A DNA stretch of 64,000 bases from Rhizobium indicum. GTDB lineage: Bacteria; Pseudomonadota; Alphaproteobacteria; Rhizobiales; Rhizobiaceae. The position numbers and the translations under genes are program-made. Below the pieces are notes generated by a model. That model did no database searches. It was not told the origin of the DNA and worked only from the letters and a program-made list of their open reading frames with translations. The DNA lies in NCBI RefSeq assembly GCF_005862305.2, contig NZ_CP054023.1:248001-312000 (forward strand). Reading direction: 5' to 3'. Shown here piece after piece: positions 24,976 through 33,900 of the stretch (the stretch's first letter is position 1; each line of letters opens with the position of its first letter).

Positions 24976-25501
24976 TGCCGTTCCCTCCGATGATTCTCAG
25001 ATGCGAAACCCGCGGCGTCTTCTCCTCGAATTCGCGCAGTTGAGCGCGCGCGCGGGAGATGCGCGACATCAGCGTCCCCACAGGAATGCCGAGCGCCTGG
25101 GCGGCCTCCTGGTAGGAAAGGTCTTCGATCGCAACGAGATGCAGCGCCTCGCGCTGTTCCTCCGGGAGGTCGAAGAAGGCGTCGCGCACCTGCTGCAGGC
25201 GCACGGCATGTTCCTGGCCGGCCGGCAGCGACTGCTCGGCTTCGACAGCCGCTTCATCGTGACGGCGCGTCAGCGACCGGTTCCGGCGAAGACGATCGAT
25301 ATGGGCATTGTGCAGGATGGAGAGCAGCCAGGTGCGCAGGTTGCCGCCGCTGCGAAAGCTCTTTCGCTTCTCGAAGGCGCGCACCAGCGCATCATGCACC
25401 AGATCCTCCGCCTCGTCCGAATTGCGCACCAGCGAGCGAGCGTAGCGCCTCAGCGCTGCAAGCTGTCCGATGACGTCGAAGGGGCGTTCTCTGCGTTCCA
25501 T
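24962..25501 (-). CDS. ECF-family RNA polymerase sigma factor
   Basis: A 179-residue extracytoplasmic-function sigma factor. Region 2 (LRRYARSLVRNSDEAEDLVHDALVRAFEK, then LRTWLLSILHNAHIDRLRR) and region 4 (LPEEQREALHLVAIEDLSYQEAAQALGIPVGTLMSRISRARAQLRE) are complete. It overlaps its anti-sigma gene. Upstream on the minus strand a GGGAATAAA element and CGTATAC, 14 bases apart, could be its own promoter. The regulon cannot be told from the window. Confidence 0.92.
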   Translation of the reverse strand: MERRERPFDVIGQLAALRRYARSLVRNSDEAEDLVHDALVRAFEKRKSFRSGGNLRTWLLSILHNAHIDRLRRNRSLTRRHDEAAVEAEQSLPAGQEHAVRLQQVRDAFFDLPEEQREALHLVAIEDLSYQEAAQALGIPVGTLMSRISRARAQLREFEEKTPRVSHLRIIGGNGNESN

Positions 25502-25507
25502 GATTGA

Positions 25508-25537
25508 GTATACGGAAATGCGGCGGGTTTTATTCCC
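25508..25537 (-). promoter_or_regulatory. Candidate ECF promoter in front of the sigma gene
   Basis: On the minus strand GGGAATAAA (25537-25529) is followed after 14 bases by CGTATAC (25514-25508), seven bases from the ATG. GGAAT-type -35 elements are typical of ECF promoters, and ECF genes are often autoregulated. The closeness to the start would imply a very short leader. Confidence 0.4.
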
Positions 25538-25687
25538 GGCGGATGTAAAAAAATCATCCGGACCGAAGACCGTCGCCGGATCATCATCAAAATAGTCTTC
25601 TCAAGCGGACAGGCGCCTCAAATCCGCGATTGTTTATGACAATTACATGACAGATCATGACCGCTGATTTGCAGGGGACAAGCAAGA

Positions 25688-25996
25688 ATGAAGGAAAAAA
25701 AGCGGGTCTACGAAGCTCTCGTGGACGGCGCCATGGAAGGGCTGACGGATGAGGCGCTCTATGATTTCGTCAAGGCGCGTTGTCCGAAGGCCACCAGCAA
25801 GAAGATCGTCCGGGCGTCGCTTCTCGCCCTGATGGATCCCCATCTCAGGGACCGCAATATTCTCGACGTGATCTATGCGCTGGCGATCAAGCATCGGCTG
25901 GATGATGGCGTGCTGGACGACGGCGAAGACGAGGAGCCAGACGAGCGAGGACAATCGTCGCAGGCGGCCAACCAGAACTTGCCACAGCTTTCCTGA
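25688..25996 (+). CDS. Small conserved-looking protein of unknown function
   Basis: A 102-residue protein that I do not recognise. It is rich in charged residues: helical and basic in the N-terminal half (EALVDGAMEGLTDEALYDFVKARCPKATSKKIVR), with a strongly acidic stretch DDGVLDDGEDEEPDE near residues 72-86. It lies between the divergent ECF sigma gene and the convergent copper regulator gene. Codon use is like the neighbours, and GGGGAC lies in front of the ATG. It could be a small regulator, but that is a guess. Confidence 0.6.
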   Translation: MKEKKRVYEALVDGAMEGLTDEALYDFVKARCPKATSKKIVRASLLALMDPHLRDRNILDVIYALAIKHRLDDGVLDDGEDEEPDERGQSSQAANQNLPQLS

Positions 25997-26014
25997 TGCA
26001 GATCCCTGAAATGG

Positions 26015-26404
26015 TCAGCCGCCGTCGGAAAGCTCTTCGAGGATCGGACAGTCCGGCCTGTCGTTGCCGTGACAGGCATGCACGAGGTGCTCCAGCGTCC
26101 GGCGCAATTCCGTCAGTTCGCGGATCTTGCGGTCGACCTCGGCAAGTTTGGTCTCAGCAATATCCTTGACGTCCGCGCTCGCCCGGTCCTTGTCTTCGTA
26201 GAGCGCCAGCAATTGCCGGCATTCTTCGACGGAAAAGCCGAGGCCGCGCGAGCGCTGCAGGAAGCGCAGTTTGTGGATATCGGTTGCGGCATAGTCGCGA
26301 TAGCCGTTTCCGCCCCTGTCGGGGCGGATGAGGCCGATATCCTCGTAATAGCGGATGGTCTTCGAAGGCAGCCCGGAGCGTTCCGATGCTTCGCCGATAT
26401 TCAT
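26015..26404 (-). CDS. hmrR: Copper-responsive MerR-family regulator (CueR/HmrR)
   Basis: A 129-residue MerR-type activator that senses monovalent copper. The N-terminal DNA-binding part reads NIGEASERSGLPSKTIRYYEDIGLIRPDRGGNGYRDY, followed by a dimer helix. The C-terminal metal loop CHGNDRPDCPI holds the two cysteines of CueR-type sensors. It follows the copper ATPase gene by nine bases. The ATPase promoter carries a perfect operator with the 19-bp spacer that MerR proteins act on. Confidence 0.92.
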   Translation of the reverse strand: MNIGEASERSGLPSKTIRYYEDIGLIRPDRGGNGYRDYAATDIHKLRFLQRSRGLGFSVEECRQLLALYEDKDRASADVKDIAETKLAEVDRKIRELTELRRTLEHLVHACHGNDRPDCPILEELSDGG

Positions 26405-26413
26405 CGCCGTCTC

Positions 26414-28939
26414 CTATAGTTTTGCAAAGCGCAGTCTGAGCGCATTTGATATGACCGAAACGGACGAGAGGCTCATCGCTGCCGCGGCGATCATCGGCGA
26501 CAGCAGCAGCCCGAAGATCGGATAGAGCAGGCCGGCGGCAACCGGCACGCCGAGCGCATTATAGCCGAAGGCGAAGCCGAGATTCTGGCGGATGTTTCGC
26601 ATCGTCGCCTCCGCCAGCCGCCGCGCCCTGACGATGCCGTTCAGATCGCCCTTTACCAATGTGATGCCGGCGCTTTCCATCGCGACGTCGGCGCCGGTAC
26701 CCATGGCGATGCCGACATCGGCGGCGGCAAGCGCCGGCGCGTCGTTGACGCCGTCACCGGCCATGGCGATGATGGCGCCCTTGGCACGCAACTCGTCGAT
26801 CAGCACCTTTTTGCCTTCCGGAAGCATATCGGCGCGCACCTCGTCGATGCCGAGGCTTTTTGCCACCGCGCGTGCCGTGCGCTCATTGTCGCCCGTCGCC
26901 ATGATGATCTTCAATCCGCTGTCGTGCAGCGCTTTGATGGCGGCCGCTGTCGTCGGCTTGATACGGTCGGCAACGGCGACGAGACCGGCAATCGCGCCGT
27001 CGATCACCACGAACATCACCGTCTTGCCTTCGCCGCGCAGGGCTTCGGTCTTGTCGGCAAGTGCTGCCGGATCGATGCCGAGATCAGCGAGCATCGCCGC
27101 ATTGCCGAGCGCCACCGGCGTGCCGCCGGCAAGGCCCTGAACGCCCTTGCCGGTCTTTGCCTCGAAACCGGTGACTTCCAGGAAAGGGACGCCACGCTCC
27201 TCGGCGCCGGAAACGATCGCTTCGGCCAGCGGATGTTCCGAGCCGCGCTCCAGGCTTGCCGCCAGCGACAGCAGTCTGTTTTCGCTAACCCCGCCGAAGG
27301 CGACGATATCGGTAAGCTTCGGCTTGCCTTCGGTCAGCGTGCCGGTCTTGTCGACGATCAGCGTGTCGACCTTGGAAAAACGCTCCAGCGCTTCGGCGTC
27401 CTTGATCAGCACGCCTTCCTGCGCGCCGCGCCCGGTCGCGATCATGATCGACATCGGCGTTGCAAGGCCGAGCGCACAGGGGCAGGCGATGATGAGAACG
27501 GCGACGGCGGCAAGCAGGCCATTCGCCATGCGCGGCTCCGGCCCGATCGCGGCCCAGACGAGGAAGGCAAGCACGGCGACGGCGATCACCGCCGGCACGA
27601 AGACGGCCGACACACGGTCGACCGCACCCTGGATCGGCGCCCGCGAGCGTTGCGCCTTGGCGACCATGTCGACGATGCGCGACAGCACCGTGTCGGCGCC
27701 GACCTTCTCGGCGGCCATGACGAAGGTGCCGTTTTTGTTGATCGTGCCGCCGGTCAGCGGGTCGCCCTTCGACTTCTCCAGAGGCAGAGGCTCACCCGTG
27801 ATCATCGATTCGTCGACGGTCGACTGGCCTTCGAGGACGGAGCCGTCCACCGGCACCCGCTCGCCGGGGCGCACGCGCAGCCGGTCACCAGTCTGGATAT
27901 CGTCCACCGGCACGTCGCTCTCGCTACCCTCGGCATCGATGCGCCGCGCCGTCTTCGGCGCAAGGTCGAGCAAAGCGCGGATCGCCGAGCCGGTGCGTTC
28001 GCGCGCTTTCAATTCCAGCACCTGGCCGACGAAAACGAGCGCGACGATGACGGCGGCCGCCTCGAAATAGACGGGCACGGCCGCACCATGGCCATGGAAG
28101 CTCATCGGGAAGATGCCGGGCGCAAGCGTGGCGACGACGCTGTAGAGATAGGCGGTTCCGACGCCGAGACCGATCAGCGTCCACATATTCGGGCTGCGGT
28201 TGACGACAGACGCCCATGCGCGGCGGAAGAACGGCAAGGCCGCCCAGAGCACAACCGGCGTTGCCAATAGGAGTTCGATATACGACGCCTGCGGCTCGCC
28301 GATCGTTTCCCGAAGCGGCAGGCCGAACATCGGCCCCATGCTCAGCGCCAGCAGCGGCACGGCAAGGATGGCGCTGACCCAGAGCCGCCTGACGAAATCG
28401 ACGAGTTCCGGGTTCGGGCCTTCGTCAGCAGGCGGAATGCCCATCGGCTCCAGCGCCATGCCGCATTTCGGGCAGTCGCCGGGGCGGTCGCTGACGACTT
28501 CAGGGTGCATCGGGCAGGTATAAAGCGTACCCTTGGGCGTCGGCTTTGCTGCTGGGCGGCTGCCGTTGCGATAGGCTGCGGGCTCGGCTTCGAACTTTGC
28601 TTGGCAGGCGGCCGAGCAGAAATAGAATTTTTCGCCTTCGTGCTTCAGGAAATATTTCGCGGTCGACCGATCGACGATCATGCCGCAGACGGGGTCCGTC
28701 GCAGTGAGGTAATCCTCAGGTGCCGCCGCAAATTTCGTCCGGCAGCCCTCAGAGCAGAAATGATAGATGCGCCCGTCATGGTCGAGCGAGGGTTTGCCGG
28801 CCTGCGGATCGACGGTCATGCCGCAGACAGGATCACGGATCATGGCGCTTACAGCCTTCTCCTGTTCATGGCCGCAATGGCAATGATTATCGCCATCGGC
28901 GTGACTGTGATGGTGATCGTGTTCGTGCTTGATATCCAT
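26414..28939 (-). CDS. actP: Copper-exporting P-type ATPase with N-terminal YHS and metal-binding domains
   Basis: A P1B ATPase of 841 residues that should export copper. The N terminus is histidine-rich ([21 protein letters not shown]), then has two YHS-type modules (DPVCGMTVD and DPVCGMIVD) and a heavy-metal module [24 protein letters not shown], instead of the usual CXXC domains. The core shows the CPC metal site ([13 protein letters not shown]), [18 protein letters not shown] and [17 protein letters not shown] at 28939 is preferred because AGGAG precedes it and the longer frame starts inside the operator region. It is co-transcribed with hmrR. Confidence 0.9.
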   Translation of the reverse strand: MDIKHEHDHHHSHADGDNHCHCGHEQEKAVSAMIRDPVCGMTVDPQAGKPSLDHDGRIYHFCSEGCRTKFAAAPEDYLTATDPVCGMIVDRSTAKYFLKHEGEKFYFCSAACQAKFEAEPAAYRNGSRPAAKPTPKGTLYTCPMHPEVVSDRPGDCPKCGMALEPMGIPPADEGPNPELVDFVRRLWVSAILAVPLLALSMGPMFGLPLRETIGEPQASYIELLLATPVVLWAALPFFRRAWASVVNRSPNMWTLIGLGVGTAYLYSVVATLAPGIFPMSFHGHGAAVPVYFEAAAVIVALVFVGQVLELKARERTGSAIRALLDLAPKTARRIDAEGSESDVPVDDIQTGDRLRVRPGERVPVDGSVLEGQSTVDESMITGEPLPLEKSKGDPLTGGTINKNGTFVMAAEKVGADTVLSRIVDMVAKAQRSRAPIQGAVDRVSAVFVPAVIAVAVLAFLVWAAIGPEPRMANGLLAAVAVLIIACPCALGLATPMSIMIATGRGAQEGVLIKDAEALERFSKVDTLIVDKTGTLTEGKPKLTDIVAFGGVSENRLLSLAASLERGSEHPLAEAIVSGAEERGVPFLEVTGFEAKTGKGVQGLAGGTPVALGNAAMLADLGIDPAALADKTEALRGEGKTVMFVVIDGAIAGLVAVADRIKPTTAAAIKALHDSGLKIIMATGDNERTARAVAKSLGIDEVRADMLPEGKKVLIDELRAKGAIIAMAGDGVNDAPALAAADVGIAMGTGADVAMESAGITLVKGDLNGIVRARRLAEATMRNIRQNLGFAFGYNALGVPVAAGLLYPIFGLLLSPMIAAAAMSLSSVSVISNALRLRFAKL

Positions 28940-28983
28940 GACTATTCTCCTGTGCCCGGAGGGGCACTTGGATAAGCTTATCA

Positions 28984-29004
28984 ACCTTCCAGCGACTGGA
29001 AGGT
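28984..29004 (-). promoter_or_regulatory. CueR/HmrR operator and promoter of the copper ATPase
   Basis: ACCTTCCAG-CGA-CTGGAAGGT is a perfect 9-3-9 inverted repeat. On the minus strand it lies between TTGACC (29007-29002) and GATAAG (about 28982-28977), a 19-bp spacing, which is the over-long spacer that MerR-family activators correct. The ACCTTCC arms match known copper-sensor boxes. Confidence 0.9.
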
Positions 29005-29047
29005 CAAGCACTATTTTCATGGACTCGATTTTTGCGGCGGCTGATCC

Positions 29048-31657
29048 TCAGATCGGGGTGATCAGCCCGACCGGCTGGCTCCCGAGCAGGGTGGCGACTG
29101 AAATGCTGCCCCCGGGCTCGATCGTCTTTCCGGTCACCAGATCGGCCTTCAGCCCGTGAAGCGGGGAGGGGACGGCAATCGCTGTATCCTCCCAGAATTC
29201 CGGACCGGCGAAGAGCACGCCCGGATCGAGCCAGCCGAACATCAGCCGCGGCGCCGCGATGATGGCGAAATCACCCTTATGCACCCGGGCAAAAGCAAGC
29301 ACATGGTCGCGCCGGTTGCCCGTTACCTTCAGCGGCAGATAGTCGCCTCCAGCAAAGAGGTCTCCGTGCCGCTGGCGCAGCTGCAGGCCGATCCCGACGA
29401 GGCGCTGCTTCAACGCTGCCGCCTGCAGCTTGGCGATCGGCCCGGCTTCATCAAGCCAGGCCGTCAGCCGCTGATGATCGACCGGCCGGCGGTTGTCGGG
29501 ATCGACGAGGCTGAAATCGAAACCCTCCGCACCCTGGTAGATATCGGGAATGCCGGGGGCCGTCAGCTTGAGCAGCGTCTGCGACAGGCTGTTGAGGTAA
29601 CCCGCCGCGATGAAAGGCTGCAGCACCCTTTCGAAATCCTCGAGGAAGACGTCATTGTCAGGCGAAACCAGTGCCGCGGCATAGGTGGTGACCGCTTCCT
29701 CGTAGTCGGCATCCTGTTCCGTCCAGTCGCTGCGCAGTTTTGCCTCGCGCACGGCCTTGACCGCGTAATCGGTGAAGCGTTCGCGGAGTTCTTCGGTCTG
29801 TCCTCGGTCGAAGTCCTCCGGCCAGATGCCGGCCAGCGCCTGATAGAGCATCCATTCGACATTGGGTTCCGGCGCTGCACCATCCGGCAGATCCTTCAGC
29901 CACGGCCGGTTCATCTCGCGCCACCGCTCGACCGCCTGGGCAAAAACATCCGCGCCCTCGCTCAGGGCATAAAGCCTTGCGCGCGCATCCTCGCCGCGTT
30001 TGGTGTCGTGGGTGGCGCTTGCCGAAAGCCCATGCGGCTGCAGCCGCGCCCGCTCGGCCATGCGGCGGTGGAATTCTTCCGGGCCGCCAGGCGCCTTGCC
30101 CGGTTCGCCGCCGACTTCGTTTGCGGCAAGCAGCCTGTTATAGCGGTAAAACAACGTATCCTCCGTCGCCTTCGCCATCACCGGCCCGCTCAATTGCTGG
30201 AAGCGGATACGGAAGTCGTGGGCCGGGTCACCTTCGACCTTGCCTTCGAGAAGCGTCAGCACATGGTCGCATGCACGCCGATCGTCGAGCTGCGCCATGG
30301 CTTGCGAGGCGGTCGCCGCAAGCACCGCTGAATCCTGCCAGGAAAGCGGGCCGCCGTCGCCATAGGTGCGGTAGACGGGAAAGGCGATCAGCAACTCGCC
30401 GAGCACAGTGGCGATCTCGTCTCTTTTCACCTCGGGAAAGATGCCTGTCGCGATCGACACCAGCCTGTCGGTCTCGCCGGCGAAATTGCGTTCGACCATC
30501 AGTCGCTTGGCAATCCGCCGGCCCTCCTCGAGATCACCCGTCTCGCCGGCGAGGCTGCGATAGGCATCGTCCAATATGCGCAAGCCGCCGGCGTCGATGA
30601 ACAGCTCGCTCAGTGCAGCGATGAATTCATATCCCGTGGTGCCGGCAATCGGCCAGCTCTCCGGCAGGACCTCGCTGGCCCCGAGGATCTTTTCGACGAC
30701 GATATAGGTGTCCGGTCCCACCGCCTCCCGCAGCCTGTCGAGATAGGCCGTGGGTTCGGCGAGCCCGTCGACATGGTCGATGCGCAGGCCCTGGACCTTG
30801 CCATGGCGCACCAGCTCGATCACCAGCCGGTGCATGTCCTCGAACACGGCTGGATCTTCGACGCGGATGCCGACCAGTCCGGTCACCTCGAAAAAGCGGC
30901 GATAGCTCAGATGTCGTGCCGCCGCCTTCCAGTGGGTCAGCCGCCAATGTTGCGCCTCATGCAGGCTTCTGACGAAATCGCGATCGGCCGAGACGTCTTC
31001 GAGTTTTTGCCGGAGCACGGCCCGATCGCCGCCTTCAAAGAGGATATCGCGCATCGCGCGGTTGAAGTTCTCGCCGGAGGTGACGGCTGCAGCCTCCGCC
31101 ATTCTGGTGGCAACCGGATCGTCGAGCCGATCAGCGATCGCTCCGTAACTCGTAGGGTTCAGCGGCAACAGCGTCTCGAAGTAACCGAAGGCGAAGTTAC
31201 CGTGCGTTTCGTCGAGCGTGATGCGCAGTTCGCCGTCGGCCAGTGCGCTCTCGAAACCCTGGCCGAGCTGCGGCAGCGTCAGCGGCTCGCTCCAGTCGAT
31301 GTCGAAATGGCTGAAATAGGCGCTTTGCCGGCCAAATGTCAGCACGTCGCGCCACCAGCCGTTTTCCGGCGAGGCCGCCATGTGGTTCGGCACGATGTCG
31401 AGGATCAGCCCCATGCCCGCCGAGGCGAGGCTTTCCGTCAGCCGGTCGAATCCTGCCCAGCCGCCGAGCGCCGGGTCGATGTCGGTGGCGTCGGTGACGT
31501 CATAGCCGTGGGTCGAGCCGCTGACGGCGGTGAAGATCGGAGAGCCGTAGAGGTGGCTGATGCCGAGCGTCTTGAGATAGGGGACGAGGTCGCAGGCGCG
31601 ATCGAAGGTCATGCCGTTGCGGAATTGTATCCGGTAGGTCGATGTCGGAAGTGTCAT
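29048..31657 (-). CDS. treY: Maltooligosyl trehalose synthase
   Basis: TreY converts the reducing end of maltodextrins to a trehalosyl unit; TreZ then releases trehalose. The 869-residue GH13 protein shows STYRIQFRNGMTFDRA at the N terminus, LRIDHVDGLAEP with the nucleophile Asp, IVVEKILG with the acid Glu, GTTGYEF and THDTKRGEDARAR. No treZ or glgX lies beside it. It is transcribed away from a RIME-like repeat. Trehalose made this way protects against osmotic stress and drought; its location on this replicon away from treZ is unusual. Confidence 0.92.
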   Translation of the reverse strand: MTLPTSTYRIQFRNGMTFDRACDLVPYLKTLGISHLYGSPIFTAVSGSTHGYDVTDATDIDPALGGWAGFDRLTESLASAGMGLILDIVPNHMAASPENGWWRDVLTFGRQSAYFSHFDIDWSEPLTLPQLGQGFESALADGELRITLDETHGNFAFGYFETLLPLNPTSYGAIADRLDDPVATRMAEAAAVTSGENFNRAMRDILFEGGDRAVLRQKLEDVSADRDFVRSLHEAQHWRLTHWKAAARHLSYRRFFEVTGLVGIRVEDPAVFEDMHRLVIELVRHGKVQGLRIDHVDGLAEPTAYLDRLREAVGPDTYIVVEKILGASEVLPESWPIAGTTGYEFIAALSELFIDAGGLRILDDAYRSLAGETGDLEEGRRIAKRLMVERNFAGETDRLVSIATGIFPEVKRDEIATVLGELLIAFPVYRTYGDGGPLSWQDSAVLAATASQAMAQLDDRRACDHVLTLLEGKVEGDPAHDFRIRFQQLSGPVMAKATEDTLFYRYNRLLAANEVGGEPGKAPGGPEEFHRRMAERARLQPHGLSASATHDTKRGEDARARLYALSEGADVFAQAVERWREMNRPWLKDLPDGAAPEPNVEWMLYQALAGIWPEDFDRGQTEELRERFTDYAVKAVREAKLRSDWTEQDADYEEAVTTYAAALVSPDNDVFLEDFERVLQPFIAAGYLNSLSQTLLKLTAPGIPDIYQGAEGFDFSLVDPDNRRPVDHQRLTAWLDEAGPIAKLQAAALKQRLVGIGLQLRQRHGDLFAGGDYLPLKVTGNRRDHVLAFARVHKGDFAIIAAPRLMFGWLDPGVLFAGPEFWEDTAIAVPSPLHGLKADLVTGKTIEPGGSISVATLLGSQPVGLITPI

Positions 31658-31721
31658 GGGGCCGTCTGACGTTGGAAGGAGATTGTCCCCAACGGTTGCA
31701 GCGCGGCTTTTGTTCCCTTAC

Positions 31722-31824
31722 CGCGGGGCGTGTCTTTTCAGACGCGCAAAGAACGATGTAACACTTTCAATCCCCGCATCGTGCTTTCCGAAATTCGATC
31801 CCGAATTTTCGGGCCGCTGCGCTA
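31722..31824. repeat. RIME-like repeat B (minus orientation)
   Basis: Reading on the minus strand it starts TAGCGCAGCGG, has CCGAAAATTCGG and AATTTCGGAAAGCACGATGCG, then GATTGAAAGTGTTA and GCGCGTCTGAAAAGAC. Its first triplet TAG is the stop codon of pbpC. The same modules appear at 23142, 42477 and 46818. Confidence 0.75.
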
Positions 31825-33900
31825 GTCGATGAAAACGCCGACGCTTGCGGCGCGTCCGGCCGAATCGATGACGGTCAGTTTGGAGTAGCCGCCGCCATCG
31901 GGCAGCCATTGCTGAATGCGCCGGCGGGAGAGGTCGGGCAGCGGCTTGCCGTTGGCAAGCCAGCGGAAGGGCGCGCGGCCGCCCTGAAGCTTCAGCATCA
32001 GCGGTGACAGGTTGCCTTGTCCAGCGCCGAGATCGACATGCGCGCCCTCGGGCGGATAGATGATCTGCGGCGCGGCCTCGCGGCCGGAGGCGAGCAGCCC
32101 GCTGGCATTGAGGGCGAAACGCCGCTGGCTGATGGGCAGCTCGGACTGGGCGATGCGCACGGCGCCTGCAGGCGGGCGGGGCAGGGGCGTCGTCACGATG
32201 CCTGACTTGGCGAAACCTTCAAACAGGATGGGCGCGGCGGTGCCATAGCCGGTCAACCCCGGCACGGCGCTGTTATCAGGTCGTCCGACCCAGACGCCGA
32301 GCACATAGCGGCCATCATAGCCGACAGACCAGGCATCACGGTAGCCGTAGCTCGTGCCGGTCTTGTAGGCGATGCCGCGCTGCGGCGCGCCGGCGGGGGG
32401 AATGACGCCGGAGAGAATATCGGCGACGTTCCAGACCGCGACCGGTTCCAGCAGCGGTTCGCCGACGAGCTTGGCCGGTGCGCCGGTGACACCGTCGCCG
32501 AGCCTAGCCGGCTGACCGCGATTGGCGAGCGCCGTATAGAGTTGCACCAGATCCTTCAGGGTGATGCCGACGCCGCCAAGACCGATCGCCAGTCCCGGCG
32601 TCTCATTCGGCGGCAGGACGGGGCGTACCTCGGCGCGGCGGAAGCGGACCATCAGCCGCGACGGCCCGACGGCATCGAGCAGCTTGACGGCCGGCACGTT
32701 CAGCGAAAGCTGCAGCGCCTCGCGCACGGTGACGTCGCCCTGATAGCTCATGTCGAAATTGCGCGGCCGGTAGCCGAAGAAATCGGCGGGCCGGTCTTCG
32801 ATGATGGTCTCCTGGGACACCAGTCCCTGCTCGAAGGCGAGCCCGTAGATGAAGGGCTTCAGCGTCGAGCCCGGCGAGCGATTGACGCGCGTCATGTCGA
32901 TCCAGCCGGAACGGCTGGCGTCGAAATAATCGGCCGAGCCGACCTCGCCGACGATCGCGCCGGTTTGCGCATCCGCCATCACCATGGCGAGCGAAAGCTT
33001 CGGCCCGAGCTTCATGGCCGCTGCCCGCGCAACCGCCTCCAGCCCCTGCTGCACCTGTTTCTTCAGCGTCGTCTGATGCTTGAGAACCGTCGGCTCCTTG
33101 CGCAGCGCTGCTTCGGCGACATGGGCGGCGAGTGCCGGCAACCGCATGCGCCGCGGTGGGACGGCGACATCCTCGGCCCGCTCTGCTTCGCCGTCGCCAA
33201 CGGCCTCGGCGACCGCGACGCGGTCGAGCACACGCTTGCGCGCGGCCTCGGCTGCCTTGAGATTGCGGTCCGGCCGGCGCCGTTCCGGCAATTGCGGCAG
33301 GGCGACGAGCAACGCTGCCTCGGCGATCGTCAGGCGGCGCGATTCCTTGCCGAAATAGGCAAGGCTTGCGGCGCGCACGCCTTCCAGATTGCCGCCATAG
33401 GGCGCGTGTGTGAGATAGAGGTCGAGAATCTGTTCCTTCGACAGCCGCCGTTCGATCTGCACGGCGCGCACCAATTGCAAGATCTTTGCCGAAAGCGAGC
33501 GCCCTTCGCGCGGCTCGATCAACCGCGCTACCTGCATCGACAGCGTCGAGGCGCCGGAGACGATGCGGCCGTTGCTGACCAGTTGCACGGCAGCGCGCCC
33601 GAGCGCCCAGGGGTCGATGCCACCGTGGTCATAGAAACGCTGATCCTCATAGGCGATCAGCATGCGCAGGAATTGCGGATCGACCTCGGGGACCGTGGTC
33701 TTCAGCCGCCAGCGGCCTTCCGATGTCGCAAAGGCACGCAGCAATTGCCCATCGGCATCCAGCACTTCGGCCGACACGGCATTCGCCCTGTCGAGTGGCG
33801 GCGGAAAGGCCCTGTCGGCGGCATCGAGCGCAAAGAGAGCCGCGCCGGCAAGAATGATGCCGGCAGCCGACCTGATCGCAAACTTGTGCCGCCGCCTCAT
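31822..33900 (-). CDS. pbpC: Penicillin-binding protein 1C
   Basis: A 692-residue bifunctional peptidoglycan synthase. Order: N-terminal membrane anchor (AAGIILAGAALFALDAADRA), glycosyltransferase GT51 motif EDQRFYDHGGIDPWALGRAA, then the transpeptidase domain with SPGSTLKPFIYG (active-site Ser and Lys) and KTGTSYGYRD, and a C-terminal domain from about residue 600 (SGREAAPQIIYPPEGAHVD) typical of PBP1C. It overlaps the alpha-2-macroglobulin gene upstream by four bases, the usual pairing. The last codon is followed by TAG at the edge of a repeat. Confidence 0.92.
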   Translation of the reverse strand: MRRRHKFAIRSAAGIILAGAALFALDAADRAFPPPLDRANAVSAEVLDADGQLLRAFATSEGRWRLKTTVPEVDPQFLRMLIAYEDQRFYDHGGIDPWALGRAAVQLVSNGRIVSGASTLSMQVARLIEPREGRSLSAKILQLVRAVQIERRLSKEQILDLYLTHAPYGGNLEGVRAASLAYFGKESRRLTIAEAALLVALPQLPERRRPDRNLKAAEAARKRVLDRVAVAEAVGDGEAERAEDVAVPPRRMRLPALAAHVAEAALRKEPTVLKHQTTLKKQVQQGLEAVARAAAMKLGPKLSLAMVMADAQTGAIVGEVGSADYFDASRSGWIDMTRVNRSPGSTLKPFIYGLAFEQGLVSQETIIEDRPADFFGYRPRNFDMSYQGDVTVREALQLSLNVPAVKLLDAVGPSRLMVRFRRAEVRPVLPPNETPGLAIGLGGVGITLKDLVQLYTALANRGQPARLGDGVTGAPAKLVGEPLLEPVAVWNVADILSGVIPPAGAPQRGIAYKTGTSYGYRDAWSVGYDGRYVLGVWVGRPDNSAVPGLTGYGTAAPILFEGFAKSGIVTTPLPRPPAGAVRIAQSELPISQRRFALNASGLLASGREAAPQIIYPPEGAHVDLGAGQGNLSPLMLKLQGGRAPFRWLANGKPLPDLSRRRIQQWLPDGGGYSKLTVIDSAGRAASVGVFID

